Shown here piece after piece: positions 1-9,087 of a DNA stretch of 64,000 nt. Under the pieces are notes generated by a model. The model was given only the letters and a program-made list of their open reading frames with translations. It ran no database searches and was not told where the DNA came from. The position numbers were made by a program, and so were the translations under genes. Within the stretch, counting starts at the first letter, position 1; each line of letters opens with the position of its first letter. Origin of the DNA: Aquitalea denitrificans (GTDB lineage: Bacteria > Pseudomonadota > Gammaproteobacteria > Burkholderiales > Chromobacteriaceae); NCBI RefSeq assembly GCF_009856625.1, contig NZ_CP047241.1:2170001-2234000 (forward strand), written 5' to 3'.

Positions 1-344
1 ACTGCACTGCGAAAGCCCTGCATGCGTTCGGTGCGTTGTTCCGACTGGTCTTCCACATAGCTCCACAGCAGCGGGTCCACCGCCACTTCGGTGGGCGCGG
101 CCAGCCGCAGTGCATGCCCGGCCTCGCTGCGGTAACGCACAAAGTAGCCGGACTGTGGCCTGGCTTCCACCAAGCCCAGGTCTTCCAGACGGCGGAAGGC
201 CTGTTGCACCGTACTCAGGCTGAGGCCACGCCGCAGTTTCATTTCACGCAGCGAAGGCAGACGTTCGCCGGCGCGCAGCACGCGGGCGCTGATCTGGGCG
301 GCAATGTCATCCGCCAGTTGCAGGTAAAGAGGCTGGGTATCCAT
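1..344 (-). CDS. MocR/PdxR-type GntR-family regulator, N-terminal part
   Basis: The reverse strand reads from an ATG at 344 to the window edge, giving about 114 residues that begin MDTQPLYLQLADDIAAQI. This is a GntR winged helix with the typical stretch around GERLPSLREM and the second-helix segment STVQQAFRRLEDLGLVEARPQSGYFVR, seen in regulators that carry a PLP-dependent aminotransferase-like domain. That C-terminal domain would lie outside the window, so assignment to MocR rather than another GntR subclass rests on the spacing of the QSGYFVR motif. It is transcribed divergently from the DUF2917 gene, with repeated ACAGTT elements between them. Confidence 0.85.
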   Translation of the reverse strand, partial: MDTQPLYLQLADDIAAQISARVLRAGERLPSLREMKLRRGLSLSTVQQAFRRLEDLGLVEARPQSGYFVRYRSEAGHALRLAAPTEVAVDPLLWSYVEDQSEQRTERMQGFRSA

Positions 345-381
345 GCCACCATGATAAGGGATTGCCCACCCACTACCACGC

Positions 382-454
382 ACAGTTGTGCACAAAAACA
401 GGCAGTACAGTTACCAAAAAACAGCAACTGTCATGGCTGATTATCGACAACTGT
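382..454. promoter_or_regulatory. Cluster of four ACAGTT/AACTGT hexamers (putative MocR operator)
   Basis: The divergent spacer holds ACAGTT at 382-387 and 407-412, and the inverted form AACTGT at 426-431 and 449-454. The first pair is 25 bases apart and the last pair 23 bases apart. MocR regulators are known to bind repeated half-sites in the promoter they share with a divergent target, so this is a plausible operator for the flanking regulator. No consensus promoter could be fixed with confidence. Confidence 0.5.
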
Positions 455-519
455 GTGGCTACCGGGCGGCATGCGTGGCCTCTAAGCTGTGAGACATCAA
501 CAGCACGGGAGCACGCAAC

Positions 520-774
520 ATGACCACACTGATACTGGGTAATGGCGAACTGATGAGCCTGAACGGCCAGCTGCCGCAATCCTTGCAGGTACAGCAGGGA
601 CGGATATGGATCAGCTACTGCGGGCAGGATGTGATTCTGGGGCGCGGCAGCAGCTGGACGCCGGGCAAGGCCGGCGGTGAAACCTTGCTGCTGGAGGCCG
701 TGGGCGGGCCTGCCCAGCTGAGCATGCAGTTGCAGGGCGAACACGGCCTGTTACAGCTGGCCAGCTGCAACTAG
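520..774 (+). CDS. DUF2917 family protein
   Basis: An 84-residue protein with the DUF2917 pattern: a short beta-rich sequence with the segment GRIWISYCGQDVILGRGSSW. The start follows a GGGAGC ribosome binding site nine bases upstream. The family has no established function and is often seen beside transcriptional regulators in Betaproteobacteria. Here it lies divergent to the MocR-type regulator and is its likely target. Its last four bases overlap the 3' end of the convergent LysR gene. Confidence 0.75.
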   Translation: MTTLILGNGELMSLNGQLPQSLQVQQGRIWISYCGQDVILGRGSSWTPGKAGGETLLLEAVGGPAQLSMQLQGEHGLLQLASCN

Positions 775-1673
775 GCTGGCTGACCAAAAGTGGCCTGCAG
801 GAAATCCAGCATGGCGGTGAGCTTGGCCTGATGCTGACGGCCAGGCGGATACAGTACGGTAAGCGGCATGCTGTCATCCACCCGCCACGGCTGCAGGATT
901 TCCACCAGCCGACCGTCCTGCAAGGCCGGTTCCAGCAAAAAGGCCGACTGACGGATGATGCCGGCCCCGGCCAAGGCCAGGCTGAGCAGGGATTCGGCAC
1001 TGTCCACGCTGAGCCGGGCGCTGACATCCACCCGCTCAAGCCTGCCATCCACCATGAAAGGCCACTGGTCGGCCTGCTCCACATCGGCCACCACCAGGCA
1101 CTGGTGCCGGGCCAACTCGGACGGATGCTGCGGCCAGCCGTATTGCTGCAGATAGGCCGGTGCCGCACACACCTTGCGCGGCAGGCTGGCAATGGGGCGC
1201 GCCACCAGGTCATCCACCGGGCCCAGCGGCCCCAGCCGCAAGCCCAGATCGAAACCGTCGGCGGCAATATCCACCAGATGGTCGCTTACCGACAGCGCCA
1301 GCCGCACCTGCGGATACATGGCCATAAAGCGTGGCAGCGCCGGTAGCAGTTGCTGGTTGCCAAAGGCGGTACCCACGGTAATGCGCAGTGTGCCTTGCGC
1401 AATATTGCGGCCATGACGCAGCTCGGCCTCGGCACTGGCCAGATCATCCACGATACGCCGGGCATGGGCGATGAAGCGCTCGCCCTCTGCCGTGGCCACC
1501 ACCCGGCGCGTGCTGCGGGCAAACAGGCGGCAGCCCAGCCGTTTTTCCAGCCGGTCTATCGCCTTGGACAGCGCTGATGCAGTCAGCCCCAGCCGTGCGG
1601 CCGCCCGGGTGAAGCTGGCAGTTTCGCTCAGATACAGCACAGCCAGCAATTCGGTGGTTTGCGTTTCTATCAT
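771..1673 (-). CDS. LysR-family transcriptional regulator
   Basis: A full-length LTTR of 300 residues. The N-terminal winged helix (about residues 8-66) contains LYLSETASFTRAAARLGLTASALSKAIDRLEKRLG, followed by the periplasmic-binding-fold effector domain (about 92-290) with the phrase FDLGLRLGPL typical of the CrgA/PP-type subgroup. It is divergent from the DinB gene across a 93-base spacer, so it may control that gene and the OsmC gene behind it. The effector cannot be told from sequence. Confidence 0.9.
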   Translation of the reverse strand: MIETQTTELLAVLYLSETASFTRAAARLGLTASALSKAIDRLEKRLGCRLFARSTRRVVATAEGERFIAHARRIVDDLASAEAELRHGRNIAQGTLRITVGTAFGNQQLLPALPRFMAMYPQVRLALSVSDHLVDIAADGFDLGLRLGPLGPVDDLVARPIASLPRKVCAAPAYLQQYGWPQHPSELARHQCLVVADVEQADQWPFMVDGRLERVDVSARLSVDSAESLLSLALAGAGIIRQSAFLLEPALQDGRLVEILQPWRVDDSMPLTVLYPPGRQHQAKLTAMLDFLQATFGQPA

Positions 1674-1766
1674 ATTGCTGAATCTGTTTCAGTAATGAAT
1701 TTCCTGACTGGCAGATTCTAAAACCCGTCATGCGTAATAAGCTAGGTTTTTCACGGAGGACACCTG

Positions 1767-2249
1767 ATGCATACCCAACTGCACACCCTGTTTCAGGCCA
1801 AGGCCTGGGCTAACCGGCAATTGTTTGCCCTGCTGGAACAAGAACTCGACAGACTATCCGCAGACACCCGGACCGCCGCGCTGCGCATGCTGAACCATGT
1901 GTGGCTGGTGGAGCAGATATTCCAGGCCAATCTGCAACAGCTGCCGCACGGCTTTGACGCGCTGAACACGCCGGATACGCCAACGCTGGCCGAGCTACAG
2001 GCACGTCAGCAGGCCAGCGATGACTGGTATCGCGTCTATCTGGAAACACTGGATGGCACCGCACTGACACAGGCGGTGGACTTCCGCTTTGTCGATGGCA
2101 AACCGGGCCGCATGCAGCGCAGCCAGATGCTGCTGCACCTGATTACCCACGGCAGCTATCATCGCGGCATGGTGGGACGCATGCTGGCCGAGGCGGATAT
2201 CCGCCCGCCCAAGGACAGCCTTACCATCTTTCTGCATCAGACAGCCTGA
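1767..2249 (+). CDS. DinB-family protein
   Basis: A 160-residue four-helix-bundle protein of the DinB/YfiT superfamily. The probable metal-binding histidines are visible in MLNHVWLVEQIF (about residue 47) and in the C-terminal ITHGSYHRGMVGRML (two histidines, about 128 and 132). Members are putative metal-dependent enzymes, some being thiol-S-transferases; the substrate here is unknown. A strong CGGAGGA site precedes the ATG. The OsmC gene starts 14 bases after the stop, so the two are probably cotranscribed and may both serve thiol or peroxide stress. Confidence 0.85.
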   Translation: MHTQLHTLFQAKAWANRQLFALLEQELDRLSADTRTAALRMLNHVWLVEQIFQANLQQLPHGFDALNTPDTPTLAELQARQQASDDWYRVYLETLDGTALTQAVDFRFVDGKPGRMQRSQMLLHLITHGSYHRGMVGRMLAEADIRPPKDSLTIFLHQTA

Positions 2250-2262
2250 ACGGGAGAACACA

Positions 2263-2745
2263 ATGGCGCAATTCGTGGTGGAAGTGGAATGGCAGAGCGA
2301 TGGGCAGGATTTTCTCAACCGTCGCTACAGCCGCAAGCATGTGCTGCGCTTTGATGGCGGAGCCGAGGTGGCGGGTTCGTCCTCCCCCGCCGTGGTGCCG
2401 CTGCCGATGTCGGACGCCAGCGCAGTAGACCCGGAAGAAGCCTTTGTGGCGGCGCTGTCCAGCTGCCACATGCTGTGGTTTCTGGACCTGGCTGCCCGTG
2501 CCGGTTTTACCGTGGAGCGTTATCTGGACCGGGCCAGTGGCGAGATGGGCAAGAATGCCGCCGGGCAGCTGGCCATCACCCGCGTCACGCTGCGGCCGGA
2601 TGTGCAATTTGGCAGTGCCAACCCGCCCAGCGCGGCCCAGCATGCCCAGCTGCACCATCAGGCACACAGCAACTGCTTCATTGCCAATTCCGTAACATCC
2701 ACCGTGCTGTGCCAGCCGGTGGGGCTGGACGAGACGTCGGTCTAG
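2263..2745 (+). CDS. OsmC-family peroxiredoxin-like protein
   Basis: A 160-residue OsmC/Ohr-superfamily protein. The two redox cysteines are present: one in ALSSCHMLWFLDLA (about residue 68) and one in HSNCFIANSV (about 145). The order and spacing fit the OsmC fold, whose members reduce organic hydroperoxides. It follows the DinB gene closely behind a GGGAGA ribosome binding site. Its stop is only three bases from the end of the convergent cobA gene. Confidence 0.88.
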   Translation: MAQFVVEVEWQSDGQDFLNRRYSRKHVLRFDGGAEVAGSSSPAVVPLPMSDASAVDPEEAFVAALSSCHMLWFLDLAARAGFTVERYLDRASGEMGKNAAGQLAITRVTLRPDVQFGSANPPSAAQHAQLHHQAHSNCFIANSVTSTVLCQPVGLDETSV

Positions 2746-2748
2746 CCA

Positions 2749-3510
2749 TCAGGCACAGGTTCGGTCTGCTACGGGCTGCGCCATGGTGGGCAGGCTGGCT
2801 TCGGCCATGGCTTCGCCCACCAGAATGATGGCCGGGCTGCCCATGCCTGCGGCCAGGGCGTCAGCCTCCAGCGTGGCCAGCGTACTCAGCAGGCGCTGCT
2901 CCTGCGGGGTGCTGGCCCACTGCACCACCGCCACCGGCGTGCTGGCGGGCAGGTACTGCAACAGCGCCTGGTTCAGGCTGGCGATGCGGCTCATGCCCAT
3001 ATAAATGGCCAAGGTGGTGCCGGTGGCGGCCAGTGCCTGCCAGTCCGGCTCGCTGTGGTCCTGCGCATGAGCGGTTACCAGCGTCACGCCACGGCAATGC
3101 TGGCGATGGGTAAGCGACACACTCAGGCTGGCGGCTGCTGCCAGTGCCGAGCTGATGCCATTCACCACTTCCACCTCGATACCGTGCTGTTGCAGATAGC
3201 TGATTTCCTCACCGGCACGGCCAAACAACAGCACCTCGCCGCCCTTCACCCGCACCACCTGCCGGCCCTGCATGGCATAGCGGCGCATCAGGCGCTGGAT
3301 GAAATCCTGCGGCGTGGACTTGCAGCCACCGCGCTTGCCCACCCGCACCACCTGTGCCTGCGGGGCCAGGCTGACGATGTCCGGGTTTACCAGCTCGTCC
3401 AGCAGCAGTACTTCCGCCGCCTGTAACTGGCGCACCGCCTTGAGGGTGAGCAGTTCCAGATCGCCGGGGCCGGCCCCCAGCAGCACTACCTTGCCTGTTG
3501 CGCGTTTCAT
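2749..3510 (-). CDS. cobA: Uroporphyrinogen-III C-methyltransferase (SUMT)
   Basis: A 253-residue SUMT. It shows the N-terminal SAM-enzyme loop VLLGAGPGDLELLTLKA (residues 9-25), the VRVGKRGG segment and the VRVKGGEVLLFGR motif of CobA/NirE proteins. It would convert uroporphyrinogen III to precorrin-2 for siroheme, the prosthetic group of NirB. It is the last gene of the nitrate assimilation operon, 15 bases after nasA, with a GGGAGC ribosome binding site. There is no fused CysG dehydrogenase/ferrochelatase part, so siroheme completion needs another gene elsewhere. Confidence 0.92.
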   Translation of the reverse strand: MKRATGKVVLLGAGPGDLELLTLKAVRQLQAAEVLLLDELVNPDIVSLAPQAQVVRVGKRGGCKSTPQDFIQRLMRRYAMQGRQVVRVKGGEVLLFGRAGEEISYLQQHGIEVEVVNGISSALAAAASLSVSLTHRQHCRGVTLVTAHAQDHSEPDWQALAATGTTLAIYMGMSRIASLNQALLQYLPASTPVAVVQWASTPQEQRLLSTLATLEADALAAGMGSPAIILVGEAMAEASLPTMAQPVADRTCA

Positions 3511-3525
3511 GTTCTTGCTCCCTGT

Positions 3526-6234
3526 TCAGGCAGGCTGCGCCACGCTGGCGGCCATGCGTTTGATTTCCGGCACACAGGAGCCGCAGACGCTGCCGCAACC
3601 CAGTGTACCCTTTATGTGTTCCACGCTATCGCCGCGTTCCAGACACTGGCGGATGGCGTTTTCGCCCACCTGCTTGCACTGGCAGATGACTTTTTCCCGC
3701 ACCACGGCACGCTGGCCGGCCGGGGCAAACACCGTCAGCCGCGAACCCTGCCATGGTTCGCCTGCCTGCAGTTGCAGCAGCAGGCTGTCCGCTACCGGCC
3801 CATCTGTCGCGCTGCTGCTGGCAAACACAAAGGCCGCCAGCGCTCCATCGGCCCAGGCCACGCGTTTGACCACGCCGCGGCGGTCGTCGCGATATTCCAG
3901 CACCTCCGGCCCCGGCTGCAGGCCCAGCACATCCAGCAGCTGCTGCAGCCATCCATCCAACGCCTGCTGGTGCGCGGCGCGCAACAATAAGACATCCGGG
4001 CTGTGCAGCGCAATGGCGGCATAGCGGCACTGGCAAAGAAGCGGTGCCAGCCGCGCCTGCATGGCGGGCAGATCGTCACAGCGCAGCGCAGCCGTGACTC
4101 GCCACGGCAGGCTGATTTTTTCTACCTTCACCGCTGCATGCTTGAGTTCCGGCTGGAAGGACTGGCCATCCACCTGCGGCTGGCTGGCCTCATTGATGCC
4201 GCCGCTATTGAGAAACTGGCCATTCCAGTGCATGGCCGCAAACACCGTGCCGCCGGACAGTTCGCGGCTGAGGGAGAGCGGCAGTACCAGTTGGCCGCGC
4301 TTGCTGCTGATGCGCAGCAGATCGCCAGCTTGCAGGCCACGGCGCTCGGCATCGTCCGGATGCATTTCCAGTGCCGGTTCCGGACTGTGGGCAAACAGTT
4401 GCGGCAGGCGGCCAGTGCGACTCATGCCATGCCACTGGTCACGCAGACGGCCAGTCAGCAGGCGGAAGGGATAGTGCGCCGACACATTCTCTGCCGGTGG
4501 CTGGTAGCGCACGGCATGAAAACGGGCGCGGCCATCGGTGGTGGCAAACACGCCATCGACATAGCGCCGTGCCTGGCCCTGTACCGCGCCAGCGGGCAAC
4601 GGCCATTGCTGCGGCCCGGCGCTGTCCAGCACGGCATGGCTCAGCCCGCTGATGTCCAGATCCCGCCCTACGGTGAGCGCGCGATGTTCGTCGAACACAC
4701 TGGCGACTTCAGTATCAGCAAACAGGCTGGCAGCGCCGGGATACAACAAAGCCTCCAGCCGACGCGCGATCTGGCTGACAATCCAGCCATCGCTTTGCGC
4801 CTCGCCCGGTGGCGGTACGGCGGCACGCACCCGGCTGATGCGGCGTTCGGAATTGGTGACCGTGCCTTCTTTCTCACCCCAGGTGGCTGCGGGCAGCAGG
4901 ATGTCGGCCAGCGCAGTGGTGTCGGTATGGGCAAAGGCGTCCTGCACCACCACCAGCTCGGCCTTGGCCAATGCGGCGCGTACCTGTGGCAGGTTGGGCA
5001 GCGAGTGTGCTGGATTGCTGCAGGCAATCCAGATAGCCTTGATGCGCCCCTGCTGCAATGCGTCGAACATGGCAATGGCCGGCAGGCCGGGCGTGGCCGA
5101 CAGCCGCTCTGCCGGCACGCCCCAGTGGGCAGCCACTTCCGCACGGTGTTCGGCATTGTCGATATCACGATGCGCCGCCAGCATGGTGGCCATGCCGCCT
5201 ACTTCGCGCCCGCCCATGGCATTGGGCTGGCCGGTAAGCGAGAACGGCCCGGCACCCGGCTTGCCGATCTGCCCGGTAGCCAGATGCAGGTTGATCAGCG
5301 CCAGGTTCTTGTCTGTGCCGTGACTGGACTGGTTCAGCCCCATGCAGTACAGCGACAGGCTGGCCGGGCTGTGGCCAAACCACTCGGCGGCCTGGATCAG
5401 GTCTTCCTCGCGGATACCGCAGATTTCCGCCGCCATTTTCGGTGTGGTGTTGCGCACCATCTGCTTGAGTTCGGCAAAGCCTTCGGTATGGGCGTGGATG
5501 TAATCCTCCGCCACCAGCCCTTCCCAGATCAGGTGGTGCAGCATGCCGTTGAACAGGGCGACATCGGTGCCGGGTTGAATCTGCAAATGCAGGTCGGCCA
5601 TGGCGGCGGTGTCGGTGCGGCGCGGGTCGATGACAATCCAGCGCGTGTCCGGCCTCGCCGCGCGGGCTTCTTCCAGCCGACGCAGCAGCACCGGGTGGGC
5701 GTAGGCCAGATTGCTGCCGGCAAACAGCACGCAGTCGGCCTGTTCCAGATCGGCATAACAGGTGGGCGGGCCATCGGCACCAAAGGCTTTCTTATAAGCG
5801 GTAACGGCGCTGGACATGCACAGGCGGGAGTTGGTGTCGATATTGTTGGTCCCCACCACGCCCTTGGCCAGCTTGTTGAACAGATAGTAGTCCTCGGTCA
5901 GCAACTGGCCGGACACGTAAAAAGCCACCGCGTCCGGCCCGTGCTGGCGGATGATGCAGGCAAAACTTTCCGCCACGCTGTCCAGCGCGCTTGCCCAGTC
6001 AACGCGCTGGCGCGGCGCATCGCGGGTGGTCCGCATTTCCGGGCACAGTGCGCGGCCACTGTCGCTGGCGGCGCTGGCCGCCAGATTCAGCCCCTTGCTG
6101 CACAGCCGGCCAAAATTGGCCGGATGCTCGGGGTCGCCGCGCACACCGGTAATGCGTCCATCTTCGCTGGCAATCAGCACGCCACAGCCTGTGCCGCAAT
6201 AGCAGCAGGTGGAGCGGGTTTCAGTCTTGCCCAT
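3526..6234 (-). CDS. nasA: Assimilatory nitrate reductase catalytic subunit
   Basis: A cytoplasmic molybdopterin nitrate reductase of 902 residues. The N-terminal [4Fe-4S] ligands are C10-x2-C13-x3-C17-x27-C45. The bis-MGD body follows, with the Mo-ligand region NSRLCMSSAV and the typical GQPNAMGGREVGG segment. The last 55 residues form a BFD-like [2Fe-2S] domain with C-x-C and C-x4-C pairs, common in NasA proteins that take electrons from a small reductase or ferredoxin. An in-frame ATG lies nine bases upstream, but it abuts the Shine-Dalgarno AAGGA, so the second ATG at 6234 is preferred. The gene lies between nirD and cobA on the same strand. No separate NasB/NasC electron-transfer subunit is present here. 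Confidence 0.93.
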   Translation of the reverse strand: MGKTETRSTCCYCGTGCGVLIASEDGRITGVRGDPEHPANFGRLCSKGLNLAASAASDSGRALCPEMRTTRDAPRQRVDWASALDSVAESFACIIRQHGPDAVAFYVSGQLLTEDYYLFNKLAKGVVGTNNIDTNSRLCMSSAVTAYKKAFGADGPPTCYADLEQADCVLFAGSNLAYAHPVLLRRLEEARAARPDTRWIVIDPRRTDTAAMADLHLQIQPGTDVALFNGMLHHLIWEGLVAEDYIHAHTEGFAELKQMVRNTTPKMAAEICGIREEDLIQAAEWFGHSPASLSLYCMGLNQSSHGTDKNLALINLHLATGQIGKPGAGPFSLTGQPNAMGGREVGGMATMLAAHRDIDNAEHRAEVAAHWGVPAERLSATPGLPAIAMFDALQQGRIKAIWIACSNPAHSLPNLPQVRAALAKAELVVVQDAFAHTDTTALADILLPAATWGEKEGTVTNSERRISRVRAAVPPPGEAQSDGWIVSQIARRLEALLYPGAASLFADTEVASVFDEHRALTVGRDLDISGLSHAVLDSAGPQQWPLPAGAVQGQARRYVDGVFATTDGRARFHAVRYQPPAENVSAHYPFRLLTGRLRDQWHGMSRTGRLPQLFAHSPEPALEMHPDDAERRGLQAGDLLRISSKRGQLVLPLSLSRELSGGTVFAAMHWNGQFLNSGGINEASQPQVDGQSFQPELKHAAVKVEKISLPWRVTAALRCDDLPAMQARLAPLLCQCRYAAIALHSPDVLLLRAAHQQALDGWLQQLLDVLGLQPGPEVLEYRDDRRGVVKRVAWADGALAAFVFASSSATDGPVADSLLLQLQAGEPWQGSRLTVFAPAGQRAVVREKVICQCKQVGENAIRQCLERGDSVEHIKGTLGCGSVCGSCVPEIKRMAASVAQPA

Positions 6235-6282
6235 TTTGCCCATCCTTTTCTGATGACAAGGTCCCGTTGCAATCGGCCTTGT

Positions 6283-6600
6283 TCACAACCCCAGCAGCAC
6301 CATGCCCTGTTCCAGCTTTACCGGAAAATGGCGGGCGCAGCCCACATCCGGCGCGCGGGCTTCGCCGCTGGCCAGATCGATATTCCAGCTGTGCAGCGGA
6401 CAAGTCACCGATTCGCCGTGCACAATGCCCTGGCTCAGCGGCCCGCCCTTGTGCGGGCAACGGTCCAGCAGGGCAAATACCTTGTTGTCATGGGTGCGAA
6501 ACACCGCCACATTGCCGCTGGCACGTTCCACCACCCGGCTGCCTTGCGGCGGAATGTCAGTGAGGGCGCAGATGTGTACCCAGTGTTGGCTGTCTGTCAT
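6283..6600 (-). CDS. nirD: Nitrite reductase small subunit, Rieske type
   Basis: A 105-residue NirD. It is a Rieske-fold protein that keeps both ligand pairs, C48-P-H50 and C67-P-L-H70, so a [2Fe-2S] cluster is expected; the E. coli NirD lacks these ligands. It partners NirB in NADH-dependent reduction of nitrite to ammonium in the cytoplasm. The start follows GAGGAG, and the gene begins 12 bases after nirB. Confidence 0.92.
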   Translation of the reverse strand: MTDSQHWVHICALTDIPPQGSRVVERASGNVAVFRTHDNKVFALLDRCPHKGGPLSQGIVHGESVTCPLHSWNIDLASGEARAPDVGCARHFPVKLEQGMVLLGL

Positions 6601-6612
6601 GGCGTGCGCTCC

Positions 6613-9069
6613 TCAGGCGTGCAGCTTGATCGGAATGAATTCGTTTTTCTGCGTACCGGCAATGCGTACCGCCCATGGGTCTGGCAGGCCTTGCAGGGAA
6701 AACAGCAAGCGCTGGTACAGTGCCTGGCGGCTGGCGGCATCGGTCACCACCTTGGCCTTGATGACATCCAGGCCGACGCGGGCGATGTAGTGCACGGTGC
6801 GGTCCAGGTAATAGGCTTCCTCGCGGTACAGCTGCAAGAATGCCCCGCTGTATTCCTTTACTTCCTCGGCGGTTTTCACCTTGCACAGAAACTGCGCCAC
6901 CTCGGTCTTGATGCCGCCGTTGCCGCCGACATACAGCTCCCAGCCGGAATCCACCGCAATCACCCCCACGTCCTTGATGCCGGCTTCGGCACAGTTGCGC
7001 GGGCAGCCGGACACCGCCAGCTTTACCTTGTGCGGCGACCACATATTGGCCAGCATGGTTTCCAGATCAATGCCCATCTGGGTGCTGTTCTGGGTGCCAA
7101 AGCGGCAGAACTCGCTGCCGACGCAGGTTTTCACCGTGCGGATGGATTTGCCGTAGGCGTGGCCAGACTGCATGCCCAGGTCTTGCCACACATTGACCAG
7201 GTCTTCCTTCTTCACCCCCAGCAGGTCGATACGCTGACCGCCGGTGACTTTCACCATCGGCACCTGGTATTTGTCGGCCACGTCGGCGATGCGGCGCAGC
7301 TCGCTGGCGGTGGTGACACCGCCCTTCATCTGCGGAATCACCGAGAAAGTGCCGTCCTTCTGGATATTGGCGTGCACGCGTTCGTTGACGAAGCGGCTTT
7401 GCGGGTCGTCCACCGCCTCGTGCGGCCAACTGGACAGCAGGTAGTAGTTGATGGCCGGGCGGCAGGTGGCGCAGCCATTGGGGGTGCGCCACTCCAGAAA
7501 GTGAAACACCTCGGCATGGGTCAGCAAATGCTGTTCGCGGATGGCCTTGCGCACTTCACCATGGCTGCGTTCGGTACAGCCGCACACTGCCTTGGTCTTG
7601 GGCGTTTCCTGGAAATCCGTACCCACCACGCTCATCAGGATCTGCTCCACCAGCCCGGAGCAGGAACCACAGGAGCTGGCCGCCTTGGTGTGCTTTTTCA
7701 CCTCATCCAGGGTAAACAGGCCCTTGTCCTTGATGGTCTTGACGATGGTTCCCTTGCACACGCCGTTGCAGCCGCACACTTCGTCGCTGTCTTTCATGCC
7801 GGCGGCCTTGCTCTGGCCCTGCACGCCGGCGTCACCGATGGTGGATTCGCCAAACATCAGCGTGTCGCGCAAGTCGGCTACCGAACGGCCTTCGCGCAGC
7901 AGTTTGAAATACCAGGCACCGTCGGCGGTATCGCCATACAGGCAGACCCCGGCCAGCTTGTCGTCCTTGATCACCAGCTTTTTGTACACGCCGCCAGCCG
8001 GGTCGGACAGCACGATGTCCTCCATGCCTTCCCCGCCCATGAAGTCGCCAGCCGAGAACAAATCAATCCCGGTAACTTTCAGCTTGGTGGACAGCACCGA
8101 GCCCTGATAACGGCCGATTCCCAGCTGGGCCAGATGGTTGGCGCACACCTTGGCCTGCTCGAACAGCGGGGCCACCAGGCCATAGGCCACGCCACGGTGG
8201 CTGACACATTCGCCCACGGCATACACACGCGGGTCGTAGGTTTGCAGCGCATCGCTCACCACGATGCCGCGCTCGCAATGCAGGCCGCAGGATTCGGCCA
8301 GTGCGGTATTGGGGCGAATGCCCACCGCCATCACCACCAGCTGCGCGTCCACCTGCTCGCCATCGCTGAAACGCACCCCGGCCACACCGCCCTGGCCGTC
8401 ATCCAGAATGGCCGCGGTCTGCTTACCCAGCAAAAAGCCGATACCGCGTTCTTCCAGCGCCTGACGCAGCAGGTCACCGGCCACATCGTCCAGCTGGCGG
8501 TCCAGCAGCCAGTCGCCCAGATGCACCACGGTAACCTCCATGCCGCGCAATTTCAGGCCATTGGCAGCCTCCAGCCCCAGCAGGCCACCGCCAATCACCA
8601 CGGCCTGACGCTTGGTCTTGGCGGCATCCATCATCAGTTCGGTATCGCGGATGTCGCGGTAGCTGATGACGCCATCCAGCTCCTTGCCCGGTACCGGCAG
8701 GATGAAGGGCGTGGAGCCGGTGGCCAGCAGCAGGCGGTCGTAAGCGGCCTCGGTGCCGTCCTCGGCGATGACTTTGCGGCGGACCCGGTCGATGGTGGCC
8801 ACATTCTTGCCCATGTGCAGGGTGATGCCCTGTTCGGCATACCACTCCACACTGTTGAGAATGATGTCCTTGAAAGCCTGCTCCCCGGCCAGCACCGGCG
8901 ACAGCAGGATGCGGTTGTAGTTGGGGTGGGGTTCGGCACCGAATACGGTGATGTCGTACATGTCCGGTGCCAGGCCCAGCAACTCTTCCACGGTGCGGAT
9001 GCCGGCCATGCCGTTACCCACCACCACCAGCTTTTGCCGGGTCTTGCCCTGCAGTTCTGCCATGTCCAT
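6613..9069 (-). CDS. nirB: NAD(P)H-dependent nitrite reductase large subunit
   Basis: An 818-residue NirB. In order it has an FAD/NADH oxidoreductase part (residues about 10-300, GNGMAG and VVIGGGLLGLEAANGLKLRG), BFD-like [2Fe-2S] segments with CGCNGVCKG and SSCGSCSGLV (about 420-470) and CGC...CATCRPAINY, a ferredoxin-like half domain, and the siroheme/[4Fe-4S] domain. The latter's four cysteines lie in TCVGSEFCRFG and VSGCPRNCAEAG (about 640-690). It reduces nitrite to ammonium with NADH. An AAGGAG site seven bases before the ATG supports the start. It sits between the transporter and nirD. Confidence 0.95.
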   Translation of the reverse strand: MDMAELQGKTRQKLVVVGNGMAGIRTVEELLGLAPDMYDITVFGAEPHPNYNRILLSPVLAGEQAFKDIILNSVEWYAEQGITLHMGKNVATIDRVRRKVIAEDGTEAAYDRLLLATGSTPFILPVPGKELDGVISYRDIRDTELMMDAAKTKRQAVVIGGGLLGLEAANGLKLRGMEVTVVHLGDWLLDRQLDDVAGDLLRQALEERGIGFLLGKQTAAILDDGQGGVAGVRFSDGEQVDAQLVVMAVGIRPNTALAESCGLHCERGIVVSDALQTYDPRVYAVGECVSHRGVAYGLVAPLFEQAKVCANHLAQLGIGRYQGSVLSTKLKVTGIDLFSAGDFMGGEGMEDIVLSDPAGGVYKKLVIKDDKLAGVCLYGDTADGAWYFKLLREGRSVADLRDTLMFGESTIGDAGVQGQSKAAGMKDSDEVCGCNGVCKGTIVKTIKDKGLFTLDEVKKHTKAASSCGSCSGLVEQILMSVVGTDFQETPKTKAVCGCTERSHGEVRKAIREQHLLTHAEVFHFLEWRTPNGCATCRPAINYYLLSSWPHEAVDDPQSRFVNERVHANIQKDGTFSVIPQMKGGVTTASELRRIADVADKYQVPMVKVTGGQRIDLLGVKKEDLVNVWQDLGMQSGHAYGKSIRTVKTCVGSEFCRFGTQNSTQMGIDLETMLANMWSPHKVKLAVSGCPRNCAEAGIKDVGVIAVDSGWELYVGGNGGIKTEVAQFLCKVKTAEEVKEYSGAFLQLYREEAYYLDRTVHYIARVGLDVIKAKVVTDAASRQALYQRLLFSLQGLPDPWAVRIAGTQKNEFIPIKLHA

Positions 9070-9087
9070 CGTGCTCTCCTTTGCTTC

